NCBI GenBank assembly: GCA_004762125.1
Contig: SIHQ01000008.1
Location: 1 to 64,000 of the forward strand
DNA: 64,000 bases
Direction: 5' to 3'
Origin: Oceanospirillales bacterium
GTDB taxonomy: Bacteria > Pseudomonadota > Gammaproteobacteria > Pseudomonadales > Endozoicomonadaceae
Within the stretch, counting starts at the first letter, position 1; the number at the start of each line of letters is the position of its first letter. The notes under the pieces were generated by a model that searched no databases, was not told the origin of the DNA, and saw only the letters and a program-made list of their open reading frames with translations. A program made the translations under genes and the position numbers. This document shows, piece after piece, positions 48,307 to 57,721 of this stretch.

Positions 48307-49608
48307 TTATATAACCATCGGTGCAACGATAAATCCGAAAGTAACGCACAGAGTAATACAGATAGTACCCGGTACGAAGAATGGATGATTGAACACCAGC
48401 TTGCCGATACGTGTAGAACCGGTGTCATCCATTTCTACCGCAGCCAACAGCGTTGGGTACGTTGGCAGTACGAACAAAGCAGATACTGCAGCGAATGAAG
48501 CAATGGCAGTAACAGGATCAACCAGTGCCAAAGCTGCAGGCATCAGAGCACGGGTTGTAGCCGCCTGTGAGTAAAGCAACATGGAGGCGAAGAACAGGCA
48601 CACGGCCAGCAGCCATGGGTAATCGTTGAGGATGTCACCGGACAGAGCTTTGATTTCATTAATGTGTGCACCAACAAAAGTGTTACCCAACCAGGCGACA
48701 CCCAGTACACAAATACAGGCACTCATACCAGACTTGAAGGTCTGAGCATTGATGATGTCTGCAGATTCAATCTTGCACAGCATGGTGATAAAGCCGGCCG
48801 CAACCATCATGAAGATCATGATGGCAGAGTTTCGAGGTAGAACCGGATTTTCGATCAAAGCAACGGTACTACTGATCGCTGTCGCGTAGAGGACAACAGC
48901 CAGAATACTGATGCCAAAAATAACAACAGACAGAACAGCGCCCTGCTTTGTTTTTTGACGTTCCTTGCTCTTGCGCAGGGAAACCTTGCCCGCCTTCAGG
49001 CGTTCCTGATAGATCTCGTCCTTATCCAGATCTGCACCCAGAAAGTTGCAAACAACCGCTGTCAGCATGATGGCTGCGTATGAAGTAGGAATACAGATCG
49101 CCAGTAATTGCAGATAGCCAATACCCATCGGCTCAAGCAGACCGCTAAATACGACAACTGCAGCAGAAACTGGAGAGGCCGTAATGGCAATCTGGGAAGC
49201 AATAACTGCAATACTGAGAGGGCGAGAAGGACGAACACCGTTCTCTTTCGCTACTTCTGCGATAACAGGCAGCGTTGAGTAAGCGGTATGACCAGTACCT
49301 GCCAGCAGCGTCATCACGTAGGTAACCGTTGGCGCCAGAAAGGTAATGTATTTGGGGTTGCTTCGAAGAACTTTCTCAGCCAGCTGAACCAGATAATCCA
49401 GACCACCCGCTACCTGCATAGCAGCTACGGCGCCAATCACAGACATGATGATCAGGATAACGTCGATAGGAATCGAACCAGGCTCCATACCCAGTCCCAA
49501 AGTGAGAACAAGCACACCTATACCGCCGGCAAAACCAACGCCGATACTACCCAGTCGAGCCCCCAGGAAAATGGCTCCTAAAACTACCGCCAGTTGAACC
49601 CAAATCAT
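48307..49608 (-). CDS. C4-dicarboxylate transporter DcuA/DcuB
   Basis: A 433-residue Dcu-family inner-membrane transporter for aspartate, fumarate, malate or succinate uptake and exchange. Start MIWVQLAVVLGAIFLGARLG, then VTYVMTLLAGTGHTAYSTLPVI and LPTYPTLLAAVEMDDTGSTRIG, the Dcu hallmark. AGGGGAAG precedes the ATG. DcuA and DcuB cannot be told apart by eye. The aspartate 4-decarboxylase gene immediately upstream on the same strand suggests aspartate as a substrate. Confidence 0.9.
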   Translation of the reverse strand: MIWVQLAVVLGAIFLGARLGSIGVGFAGGIGVLVLTLGLGMEPGSIPIDVILIIMSVIGAVAAMQVAGGLDYLVQLAEKVLRSNPKYITFLAPTVTYVMTLLAGTGHTAYSTLPVIAEVAKENGVRPSRPLSIAVIASQIAITASPVSAAVVVFSGLLEPMGIGYLQLLAICIPTSYAAIMLTAVVCNFLGADLDKDEIYQERLKAGKVSLRKSKERQKTKQGAVLSVVIFGISILAVVLYATAISSTVALIENPVLPRNSAIMIFMMVAAGFITMLCKIESADIINAQTFKSGMSACICVLGVAWLGNTFVGAHINEIKALSGDILNDYPWLLAVCLFFASMLLYSQAATTRALMPAALALVDPVTAIASFAAVSALFVLPTYPTLLAAVEMDDTGSTRIGKLVFNHPFFVPGTICITLCVTFGFIVAPMVI

Positions 49609-49887
49609 AATATACTTCCCCTAAACGCAAGTTACTTTGCGGCCGCCGCAGAAAGCACAGCCAGTAATAAATCGATGTTTCGATCTTAATAATTTTTGTA
49701 ACTAACATTAATTGCTTATTATACTAAATATCTGATAATTACCCTTACCAAAATTAAGCAGTCAACCAAGCCCGGAGGTATATAAGCATACCTATCTCAA
49801 TGATCATTTCGATTACAGAAGCAAATCAGAAACAAACCACTAGCTCACAAAGTAATGAACTTATTAACATAATTACAAAGGCAAGTC

Positions 49888-51462
49888 TCAACAAGTAAAT
49901 TCCTGGTAAAATTCTGTTAGTACCTTGCGCACACATTCACCAATGGCCTTGTATTGCGCGAGCGTCAGGTTAGCCAGCGAAACTCGAACTGCCGGTTTTT
50001 TTACATCAAAGCCAGCCCCTGGTAATAGCACCACTCCCGTTTCATCAGCCAAAGTAAGTAACAACTCACTGCAGCTGTGCCTTTCCACAAACCAGGTCGC
50101 AAATCGTCGGTTATAAAGTGTCGCGGCCATCTCTTCCAGATCCAGCAACGTATAATAGCCAACCAACTCATGACTCTTTGGCTGCTCTATTCCAATACTC
50201 TTGTATAAAGTCGCTAGCCGGCTTCGAATCAAACGTTTGGCTTCTTTCTGATAAATCCTTTCACTGTCGATCATGCTGGCAAGAGAGAAGAGAGCCATTT
50301 GCAATTGTTGGGGAGTGGAAAGACCAGCACTGTGATGCAGAGCTACTGAACGACTATCGGCAACCATGCGATCAATGAAGTCATTCTCCTGCCCTGCCCT
50401 GAATACTGTTCTATATCGACCCTGTCCCTGATCCTCTTCCAGCCTCTGATTGAACAAGCTCTGCTCGTGAATGGCGATCACGCCCAGACGCCAACCTGTC
50501 GCTCCAAAATATTTTGAGAATGAATAAACGCAAAGCGTATTACGGGGACAGACTTTGAACAGTGAGAAAAAGCCATCTGCAAAAGGGCCGTAGACATCGT
50601 CGGTTACAATCATTAAATCGGGCCTTGCAGATTCCACCAGCTGTTTGATGCGGTTCAGGGAATCTTCAGAGAGTGCAAAGGATGATGGGTTACCCGGATT
50701 AACTAAACAGAGTAGTTTAATGGCCGGATTAGCCAGTTGATGAATGGTTTCATCACTGAGCTGCCAGTTTCCGGAGTCAGTGGTTACCAACTCATTGACG
50801 TACAACTGGTAGTCCTCTAACTCGGGAATTTCCAGATAGGGTGCAAACACCGGTGTAACAATAGCAATAAAGTCACCTTTGCTCAGAAACCGATTGGCTT
50901 TCAAAGAGTGAAAGAGATAACTCATGGCGGCCGTTCCACCCTCTGTGGCAAACAGCCGGAAATCACCACCATTGTTACTGCCTGCCATCAGCTCTTGTTG
51001 GAGATATTCTTTTACGACGATTTCACAATATGTCAGCATGGACACCGGTTCCGGGTAATAACAGCCCAGAGCTGCATTAACCAGTTCGAATAAAAAGCCT
51101 TCTGTTTCAATACCAAGCTGATCATTGGCCAGACAGAGTGCTGCCCTAATAAATTTCATTCCAGAACTGTCGCAATGGCTTTGCATATAGGCATCAAAGC
51201 GACCCAACATGCCGTCCCTTTCAGGTAAACCGCCAAAACCACTGTGTAAGTATGAGTAAGAACGTTCTGCTTCCTGTAGAGCAAACTCTGAGAGCTGAAG
51301 AAATGCTCTGCGTGGAGCTATCGCCAGAAAATTAGGGTTACCCCGGCCAGCATTCAACATCATCCGATCGGCGTGTGAACTTGCCAGCTCTAACAACTGA
51401 TCCTTGAATTCAAATGGGCTGAGAGAGGTGTCTTCTTTTGCAAAAAGATCCGATGTAGCCAT
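49888..51462 (-). CDS. Aspartate aminotransferase / aspartate 4-decarboxylase
   Basis: A PLP fold-type I enzyme of the bifunctional Asd/AspD family that beta-decarboxylates L-aspartate to L-alanine and CO2, with aminotransferase activity. The 524 residues agree with the family (about 530). Motifs: LNAGRGNPNFLA (about 36-47), VNPGNPSSFALS, DDVYGPFADGF and the PLP lysine in YSFSKYFGATGWRLG. AGGAG lies before the ATG. The 279-base gap to dcu contains a small palindrome (AGGTAT/ATACCT). Confidence 0.88.
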   Translation of the reverse strand: MATSDLFAKEDTSLSPFEFKDQLLELASSHADRMMLNAGRGNPNFLAIAPRRAFLQLSEFALQEAERSYSYLHSGFGGLPERDGMLGRFDAYMQSHCDSSGMKFIRAALCLANDQLGIETEGFLFELVNAALGCYYPEPVSMLTYCEIVVKEYLQQELMAGSNNGGDFRLFATEGGTAAMSYLFHSLKANRFLSKGDFIAIVTPVFAPYLEIPELEDYQLYVNELVTTDSGNWQLSDETIHQLANPAIKLLCLVNPGNPSSFALSEDSLNRIKQLVESARPDLMIVTDDVYGPFADGFFSLFKVCPRNTLCVYSFSKYFGATGWRLGVIAIHEQSLFNQRLEEDQGQGRYRTVFRAGQENDFIDRMVADSRSVALHHSAGLSTPQQLQMALFSLASMIDSERIYQKEAKRLIRSRLATLYKSIGIEQPKSHELVGYYTLLDLEEMAATLYNRRFATWFVERHSCSELLLTLADETGVVLLPGAGFDVKKPAVRVSLANLTLAQYKAIGECVRKVLTEFYQEFTC

Positions 51463-51574
51463 GAGAGTGCTCCTGTCAGTCTGTCATTGTTAAAGTAGAC
51501 CGATCTGAGCACTTTTCGCATTTCTGGTGAGCAGTGATTACTGTAGAATAGCTCCAGTTCTAACAGGAGTTCAT

Positions 51575-52054
51575 ATGACCGCAGAGCGCAACAGCAAAAA
51601 AGCAGGCCCCGCTCCAGTGTGGCGCCGGTTTGCAGCCATCATTTACGACAGTTTTCTTGTACTGGCCATAGCGTTATTCATGGGCTTTATTAATCTGGGC
51701 ATCCAGATGCAGATTTATGGCAGTGAGCAGCTAAAGTCGATGACCGAGAGTGGTCAGTCAGTGGGTGGCCCCGCATTCTATATGGTGCTCTTTCTGAGTA
51801 TCTTCAGCTTTTTTGCTTTTTTCTGGACAAGGCGCGGTCAGACATTAGGCATGCAAGCCTGGAAAATTTGCATCTTAAGCAACGAAGGAAACTACATCAC
51901 TCTTCAGCAAAGTCTCATACGCTGGTTTGTTGCTATTCCTTCCCTGCTACTGGGTGGTCTTGGGATATTCTGGAGCCTGTGGGATAAACAAGGTTGCAGT
52001 TGGCAGGATCGTTTTTCCAATACACGAACACTTTATATTCCCTCCCAAAAGTAG
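51575..52054 (+). CDS. RDD-family membrane protein
   Basis: A 159-residue protein from ATG 51575, which follows AGGAG; the frame opens at 51527 but that start has no support. It has a conserved N-terminal helix with RRFAAIIYDSFLVLAIAL (the R..D pattern of RDD), two further membrane helices, and a RRGQTLGMQAWKI loop. RDD proteins are poorly characterised; some act as ion antiporters. The specific role is unknown. Confidence 0.85.
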   Translation: MTAERNSKKAGPAPVWRRFAAIIYDSFLVLAIALFMGFINLGIQMQIYGSEQLKSMTESGQSVGGPAFYMVLFLSIFSFFAFFWTRRGQTLGMQAWKICILSNEGNYITLQQSLIRWFVAIPSLLLGGLGIFWSLWDKQGCSWQDRFSNTRTLYIPSQK

Positions 52055-52061
52055 CTTCGAT

Positions 52062-52089
52062 AACAAACCCGGATCACTTCGGGTTTGTT
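52062..52089 (+). terminator. Terminator after the RDD gene
   Basis: A perfect 10-bp stem AACAAACCCG (52062-52071) with CGGGTTTGTT (52080-52089), 8-base loop, 7 bases after the stop codon. Confidence 0.7.
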
Positions 52090-52154
52090 CGTATTATGTA
52101 AATACCGAAAAAATGTCAGCATTTCTACCTATTCGAATTATAATTATCCTTGGA

Positions 52155-52189
52155 ACCTGATTTAAGAAAACAGTCAGGTGATCTTTTTT
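52155..52189 (+). terminator. Second terminator-like hairpin
   Basis: ACCTGA (52155-52160) and TCAGGT (52174-52179) followed by GATC and six T residues (52184-52189). It lies just before the small ORF at 52209. Confidence 0.5.
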
Positions 52190-52208
52190 GCAGGTTCAGG
52201 AAAGCATT

Positions 52209-52382
52209 ATGATTATTTTGCTGCTAGACCGGCTGTTGAGAAGAACAGGAAAACTGTTCAGCGACAACGTATCAGTGTTCAGAGTTTTGCCAGACAGCAA
52301 GAGCCTGGTTCGAGCAGAACTAAAAAATAAAGACCCTATTCAACCGACGCGCAGATCAACTCGACGATCATACTACCGTTAA
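52209..52382 (+). CDS. Small basic ORF (57 aa)
   Basis: ATG 52209 follows AGGAAAG at 8 bases. The product starts MIILLLDRLLRRTGKLFSDN and ends in an Arg/Tyr-rich tail. I do not recognise it. It lies between two terminators and the lptG 3' end. It could be a real small protein, but compositional evidence is weak. Confidence 0.35.
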   Translation: MIILLLDRLLRRTGKLFSDNVSVFRVLPDSKSLVRAELKNKDPIQPTRRSTRRSYYR

Positions 52383-52465
52383 TTTTTTAGCGCAGAACAA
52401 CAATTCCACAGGCATAAACAGGAACAATAAATAATGCCTGTGGAGTAACTATCTACTCAATGTCA

Positions 52466-53524
52466 TCAAGCCGCCCGCCAAAGCAGTAACCATCCAACCA
52501 GAATACAGATCATAACCGGCAACATCACCGATATAAAAGGCGGAAAACCAAACACCAGACTGGATGGCCCCAGCAGGTTCTGGATGATCATGAAGGCCAC
52601 CCCGGTGATTACCCCTGAAAAAATCCTCAATCCCATACTGACCGAGCGCAAAGGTCCAAACACAAAGGAAATTCCCACCAATACCAGCGAGAACACGGAT
52701 ATCGGCTGTAGAGCCTTAGTCCAGAACGCTAAAGAGTATTCTCCTGTATCCAACCCTTGCTCCTTCAGGTACTCAGTATACGTATGCAAACCGGTTATAG
52801 AGAGAGCGTCCGGCTGAACCACCACCACCTTAAGAAGGGTTGTGGTTAGGCTGGTTTCCCAGGGCATCGTTGTAACGGTACTGGAGACAATGCTATCTCC
52901 CTCTCTTCGACTGGTCGTTACATCTTCCAGAATCCAGTGATCCTGTTGATAAAGAGCTCGTTTGGCAAAAGAACTCTCAATCAGTTTTTTGTCATCATCA
53001 AAGATGAAACGGCTAACCCCGTAGAGCACACCATTGGGTTCAACAGCATTAAAATACATGTACTCATTGCCTTCACGGTGCCAGACACCTTCACCGGAAT
53101 ACTCACCATTGGTTGAACGAGCAATAGCCTTACGTGTTTCAGCTACCTGCTCCGTCATGGGTGCAACGTATTCACCCAGAGTTATACCGACCAGCACCAG
53201 CAGCAGTGCCGGCTTCATTACCGACAAAACCATGCGCCACAAGGAGACACCTGAAGCCCTCATGACCACCAGTTCACTGTTAGCTGCCATAGATCCCAGA
53301 CCGGCCAGACAGCCAATCAAAGCTGACACAGGTATAAATTCATAAATTTTCTTGGGAATCATCAGCAGGGTATAGGCGATCACATCCGTAAACTGATAAT
53401 TTCCGCGCATATCATCCAATTGCGCCAGAAAGGAAAACAGTGACTCCAGTACTACCAGAATGATCAGTACCATAACCATGGCCGAAAAAACATTCCATGC
53501 GATATATCGATCCAACTTACGCAT
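52466..53524 (-). CDS. lptG: LPS export permease LptG
   Basis: Inner-membrane half of the LptB2FG ABC transporter that extracts lipopolysaccharide and passes it to LptC/A/D. The 352 residues have two N-terminal and four C-terminal membrane helices around a periplasmic beta-jellyroll. The N-terminus MRKLDRYIAWNVFSAMVMV matches YjgP/YjgQ proteins. It overlaps the end of lptF by eight bases, so the two genes are coupled. Confidence 0.94.
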   Translation of the reverse strand: MRKLDRYIAWNVFSAMVMVLIILVVLESLFSFLAQLDDMRGNYQFTDVIAYTLLMIPKKIYEFIPVSALIGCLAGLGSMAANSELVVMRASGVSLWRMVLSVMKPALLLVLVGITLGEYVAPMTEQVAETRKAIARSTNGEYSGEGVWHREGNEYMYFNAVEPNGVLYGVSRFIFDDDKKLIESSFAKRALYQQDHWILEDVTTSRREGDSIVSSTVTTMPWETSLTTTLLKVVVVQPDALSITGLHTYTEYLKEQGLDTGEYSLAFWTKALQPISVFSLVLVGISFVFGPLRSVSMGLRIFSGVITGVAFMIIQNLLGPSSLVFGFPPFISVMLPVMICILVGWLLLWRAA

Positions 53525-54623
53525 TGAGTTTTCTCCGTGCCACCATAGTCAATAATGAGTCCTTAAAATAAACCGCAAGAGCTAGCAGGAAGAAAACACC
53601 ATGCACCCACCAGAGACCGATACTGGTCGAAATTCGACCCTCATCCACCATGCCTCGGGTTGATATCAGTAATGACAGATAAAGCAGATAAGTGAGAACA
53701 CCGGGCAGCAGTTTCACAAACCGTCCCTGCCTCGGATTCACTTTTGCCAACGGAACCGCCAGCAGCACAAGGATGGGAATCAACAGCGGCATGGATAAAC
53801 GCCACTGCAGTTCAGCTATATGTTCACGAGTGTCCGACGATAACAGCTGATTGGTCGGCATAGCCTGTTCTCGTGTCGTTTCCTGAGAGACTTTGCTGTC
53901 CTCCATTCGAATGCCGTAAGTCTTGTACTCGGTTTCTCGAACTTTCAGCCCTCCTGGTGTCAGATCATAACGAATACCATCATTGAGAATCAGGTATCGC
54001 GTCTGTTCAGATTCAGTGGTTGAGATTCGACCTGAATCAGCCAGTACCAATGAGATAGAGCCAGAGTCCTGATCAGTAACGCCCTGAGCAATAAATACGC
54101 CTTCCATTTTCTGGTTATTGTCAGTCAGCGTCTCCGTGTAGGTCACTCTACTGGTACCGGAAAACGTCTGAAAACGGCCAGGAACCAATGTATCAAACTC
54201 TGTCAGTGAATCCTGCTTTGCCCAGATGGCTTCTACTTTCTGCAAACCCTGAGGAGCAACAAACAAACTCATCAATCCCACCAGCAACATTACGCCCAAT
54301 GACGGCACCATCGTCATCTTCAGTAACTGATGTTGACTGAGACCACAGGCACTCATAATGGTCATCTCATTTTCAACGTACAACCGTCCATAGGCCATGA
54401 TGATGCCCAACAGCAAGCCAAGAGGAATAATCATCACCAGGAATTCCGGCATCCTGTAACCCATAATGGCAAACAGGAACTTGGCATTAAGAGTGCCGTT
54501 GGCGGCCTGGGCCAGGTAATTCACAAACCGCCCACTCATAATAATAAGAAGTACGACGCCGGTTACTGCTAGAGTTACCTGCAGCATTTCCCTGGCGAGG
54601 TATCGAAAGAGGATCGAAGGCAT
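53517..54623 (-). CDS. lptF: LPS export permease LptF
   Basis: Partner of LptG in the LptB2FG transporter. The 368 residues have the LptF N-terminus ILFRYLAREMLQVTLAVTGV, a periplasmic jellyroll and C-terminal helices with PLAKVNPRQGRFVKLLPGVLTY. It is divergent from pepA, a conserved gammaproteobacterial arrangement. Confidence 0.95.
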   Translation of the reverse strand: MPSILFRYLAREMLQVTLAVTGVVLLIIMSGRFVNYLAQAANGTLNAKFLFAIMGYRMPEFLVMIIPLGLLLGIIMAYGRLYVENEMTIMSACGLSQHQLLKMTMVPSLGVMLLVGLMSLFVAPQGLQKVEAIWAKQDSLTEFDTLVPGRFQTFSGTSRVTYTETLTDNNQKMEGVFIAQGVTDQDSGSISLVLADSGRISTTESEQTRYLILNDGIRYDLTPGGLKVRETEYKTYGIRMEDSKVSQETTREQAMPTNQLLSSDTREHIAELQWRLSMPLLIPILVLLAVPLAKVNPRQGRFVKLLPGVLTYLLYLSLLISTRGMVDEGRISTSIGLWWVHGVFFLLALAVYFKDSLLTMVARRKLNA

Positions 54624-55052
54624 GTTCAGTGGTCACTGTTTCCGATAGATCGTTGCGGACTGACATTGAGACTATTCCCTTGGTCAGCCCCTGATACTGA
54701 TTTAATCGGCCACCCGCATTGATGCTTGGTAGCACTCTGTTTTCAGGATACTATGTACAAAGTATTTCAAACAGGGACAATAATCGTCCTGATCCATTCA
54801 CATAGGACGCAGACTCTGTTCAAATACTCATTTCAGGCAATTATCCATTAAAGCCGATTGAGTTTATAGCCATCTTTTCTCTAAACCGTTTCTTAACTTC
54901 TGCTCTCAGGACTCATTCTTGATTTATTTTCAGAGTCATTAAACATTCTGGCTATAACACTGACGATTGACCTTCAAGGTCCAGACTGATTGTCTGTTAA
55001 TACCGACCCAATTGCCGTATTAAAAACGCTGTGCGTTCAAACAGGAGCAACT
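54624..55052. other. Divergent lptF/pepA control region
   Basis: 429 bases without a gene between divergent lptFG and pepA. It must carry both promoters. TATAAC at about 54953-54958 is a possible -10 for pepA, but I find no matching -35. The frame of pepA opens at 54990, but family similarity begins only at 55053. Confidence 0.4.
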
Positions 55053-56543
55053 ATGCAATTCGTAATCAAAAGTGGTGCAGTTGAAAAGCAGAAAACTGCT
55101 TGCCTGGTTCTGCCCATTCAAAAGGCAGCACTGACAACCGCAGCTCAGGCAATCAATGATGCTGGTGAAGGCGCCCTGACCACTATCCTCAAGCGTGGTG
55201 ATCTCTCTTTCAAAGCGGGTAAAACTCTGCTGTTACAACACTCTCCGGAAACAGCCGCTGACCGCATGCTGTTGGCAGCGCTGTCAGAAAAAGCAGAAGC
55301 CGTTACTGAGGCAGACTTTATCAAAATGGCCAAGGCCGTTGCAGCGTGCCTGAAAGGCCTGACTGCCAAGGATGCTGTTGTTTCTCTCGAAGACATCGAC
55401 GTTAAAGGCAGAGATATCAAGTGGCAAGCTCGCCAACTGGTTGAGGCCGTTATCTATGAATTTTACCGTTTTGTTGAATACAAAAGCGAAGCTGGTGAAG
55501 CCCCTGCCCTTGCCAAGGTCACACTGCTGGTCGACCGCAAACACACTGATGAAGTGACTGCGGGTAAAGACGAAGGTATGGCTATTGCTGAAGGACGTAA
55601 CCTCGCTCGCCGTCTGGGTGACATGCCGGGCAACGACTGTCATCCAACCTATCTGGCCGAACTGGCTCAGAAGATGGCAAAAGGCGAGAGCAAGCTGACC
55701 ACCAAGATTCTCGGTGAAACTGAAATGACCAAGCTGGGCATGCACTCTTTGCTCTCCGTAGGTCAGGCATCTGCTCAGGAATCCCGCCTGATCATGATGG
55801 AATACAAAGGTGGTAAAAAAGGCGACAAACCTGTTGTTCTGCTGGGCAAGGGTATTACCTTTGACACCGGTGGCATTTCCTTGAAGCCAGGTGCTGGCAT
55901 GGACGAGATGAAATACGACATGTGCGGATCTGCCAGTGTCTACGGTGCCATACAGGCTATCGTTGCCATGGATCTGAAAATGAACGTTGTGGGTATGGTA
56001 GCTGCTGCGGAAAACATGCCAGCCGGTAATGCTTCCCGTCCAGGTGACATCGTCAAATCCATGTCCGGTAAGACAATCGAAATCCTCAACACCGACGCCG
56101 AAGGCCGTCTGGTACTCTGCGATGCACTGACTTACGCTGGCGAAACCTACAAGCCGAAAGCCATTGTAGACATCGCTACTCTAACTGGCGCCTGCATCAT
56201 TGCTCTCGGTCACCACATCACCGGTTTAATTTCCAACGATGATGATCTGACTGTCGAGCTAATGACCGCGTCCGAAGATGCTGCCGACAAAGCATGGCAG
56301 TTACCAATGGGTGAAGAGTATCAAGCTCAACTAGATTCCAACTTTGCTGACATGGCCAACATTGGTGGTCGCGCTGCCGGAACCATCACTGCAGGCTGTT
56401 TCCTGTCCCGCTTCGTGGAAGACACTCCATGGGCTCATCTGGATATTGCCGGCACAGCCTGGGTGTCAGGTAAGAACAAAGGCGCGACAGGTCGTCCTGT
56501 ACCACTTCTGGTTCAATATCTGCTGAATCAACTGGAGAAGTAA
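55053..56543 (+). CDS. pepA: Cytosol (leucyl) aminopeptidase PepA
   Basis: A hexameric M17 aminopeptidase with two metal ions; in E. coli it is also an accessory protein of Xer recombination at cer and a regulator of carAB. ATG 55053, after AGGAG, gives 496 residues. The C-terminal catalytic domain shows GKGITFDTGGISLKPG with the metal-binding Lys and Asp, the NTDAEGRLVL signature and a GRAAGTITAG segment. It is followed by holC and valS. Confidence 0.95.
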   Translation: MQFVIKSGAVEKQKTACLVLPIQKAALTTAAQAINDAGEGALTTILKRGDLSFKAGKTLLLQHSPETAADRMLLAALSEKAEAVTEADFIKMAKAVAACLKGLTAKDAVVSLEDIDVKGRDIKWQARQLVEAVIYEFYRFVEYKSEAGEAPALAKVTLLVDRKHTDEVTAGKDEGMAIAEGRNLARRLGDMPGNDCHPTYLAELAQKMAKGESKLTTKILGETEMTKLGMHSLLSVGQASAQESRLIMMEYKGGKKGDKPVVLLGKGITFDTGGISLKPGAGMDEMKYDMCGSASVYGAIQAIVAMDLKMNVVGMVAAAENMPAGNASRPGDIVKSMSGKTIEILNTDAEGRLVLCDALTYAGETYKPKAIVDIATLTGACIIALGHHITGLISNDDDLTVELMTASEDAADKAWQLPMGEEYQAQLDSNFADMANIGGRAAGTITAGCFLSRFVEDTPWAHLDIAGTAWVSGKNKGATGRPVPLLVQYLLNQLEK

Positions 56544-56706
56544 TTCTTCTGTAGCCAGTGAAGGTTGCCTACCAGCCTTCACTTTGTTTACTCTTCTCTG
56601 CTTACACCTCTTTCCTGCCAGCTTCTTTATCTTTAAACTCTTTCCTTTAAGCTCTGTAGTTTGCAACCATTCTCGGTAGCAACGTAGGTCAGGATAACGG
56701 CAAATA

Positions 56707-57165
56707 ATGCAAGTCACTTTTTATCTGTTACAACAGCAGTCAAGCCAGGCGGTAAAAAGCTTTGTCTGTAAGTTGGCAGAAAAGGCTTGGAAAACAGGCA
56801 TGAAGGTGCACATCCATACTGATAATGAAATTCAGTCTGAAACCTATGACCGACTGCTCTGGGAGTGGCGGGAAGACAGTTTTATCCCCCATAAAATGGT
56901 CAGCGATCTGAAAAATAATGATCATAAAGATAACCATATTCCGGTAACGATTGCCCACAAAGATCCGGGCAAACCGGAAGACAATACTCTGCTGATCAAT
57001 ATGGCAGGAAAGATTCCCGAGTTTTACCGTAATTTTGCCCGAACCTGCGAAGTCGTTGATAAGAGTCCGGGGCCTGTTGAAATTCTCAGGAATAAATTCA
57101 AAGCCTACCAGAAGGATGGCATTCAACCTGAAGCCCACGATATAGCTGCGGGTAAACGATTATGA
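56707..57165 (+). CDS. holC: DNA polymerase III chi subunit HolC
   Basis: A clamp-loader accessory protein that links HolD to SSB. The 152 residues align by eye with E. coli HolC (147): VTFYLL at the N-terminus, the DRLLWEWREDSFIPHKM segment, and the C-terminal FKAYQKDGIQP. It overlaps the next ORF in an ATGA junction. Confidence 0.9.
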   Translation: MQVTFYLLQQQSSQAVKSFVCKLAEKAWKTGMKVHIHTDNEIQSETYDRLLWEWREDSFIPHKMVSDLKNNDHKDNHIPVTIAHKDPGKPEDNTLLINMAGKIPEFYRNFARTCEVVDKSPGPVEILRNKFKAYQKDGIQPEAHDIAAGKRL

Positions 57166-57527
57166 TGAAAGAAAGCGCCCACGGATTACTGGACGAGCTA
57201 GAGCGATTGCGCCAGCTTCTCCGGGAAGAAAAAGATCGCAATGACCTTAATCAACATATCCCTGTACTCACCGATGTTGCTGAAGGTTTGGCAACCGGTA
57301 CAGATCGTCACACTTTTTCGACACTTTCACCGATTCATAACGAATCGGCCTACCTTCAGAAGATGACCGATAGAAACAGTGACTTGAAGGTTCAACTAAA
57401 AAGGCAGGCTCAACTGGTCATTCAGGAAATCATTGACGAAGAACTCGTTCGTGTAGAGAGTCGTCTAAATCGAGAGTTGAATAGTTATCTTGAACACTGG
57501 TTAAATCAGCTCGACAGTCACCGTTAA
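57162..57527 (+). CDS. Hypothetical protein coupled to holC
   Basis: A 121-residue, highly charged protein. A leucine/charged N-terminal helix (LLDELERLRQLLREEKDRN) is followed by a low-complexity linker with a Pro-Val-Leu motif (HIPVLTDVAEG) and a C-terminal helical region (IQEIIDEELVRVESRLNREL). It starts in the holC stop (ATGA overlap), so it is translationally coupled. A gene of this kind is often found between holC and valS in related gammaproteobacteria. The function is unknown; a replication or ribosome-associated adaptor is conceivable. Confidence 0.7.
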   Translation: MMKESAHGLLDELERLRQLLREEKDRNDLNQHIPVLTDVAEGLATGTDRHTFSTLSPIHNESAYLQKMTDRNSDLKVQLKRQAQLVIQEIIDEELVRVESRLNRELNSYLEHWLNQLDSHR

Positions 57528-57721
57528 GTTCATTCTTTTTCTGATTGATCAGCTTGTACAGCCTGTATTGATACACCCGTTTTACCTTTACCAGCGAGTA
57601 TCAGGCAAATGGAAAGGAGGGGATATTCTGCCCCTACCTGATTCATAAAGAGAAGTAACACCGTCAACCCCTTTCTTGTATACTTCCTCGTTTAGTTCAG
57701 AACCTGTCGAATCCTGAAGTT

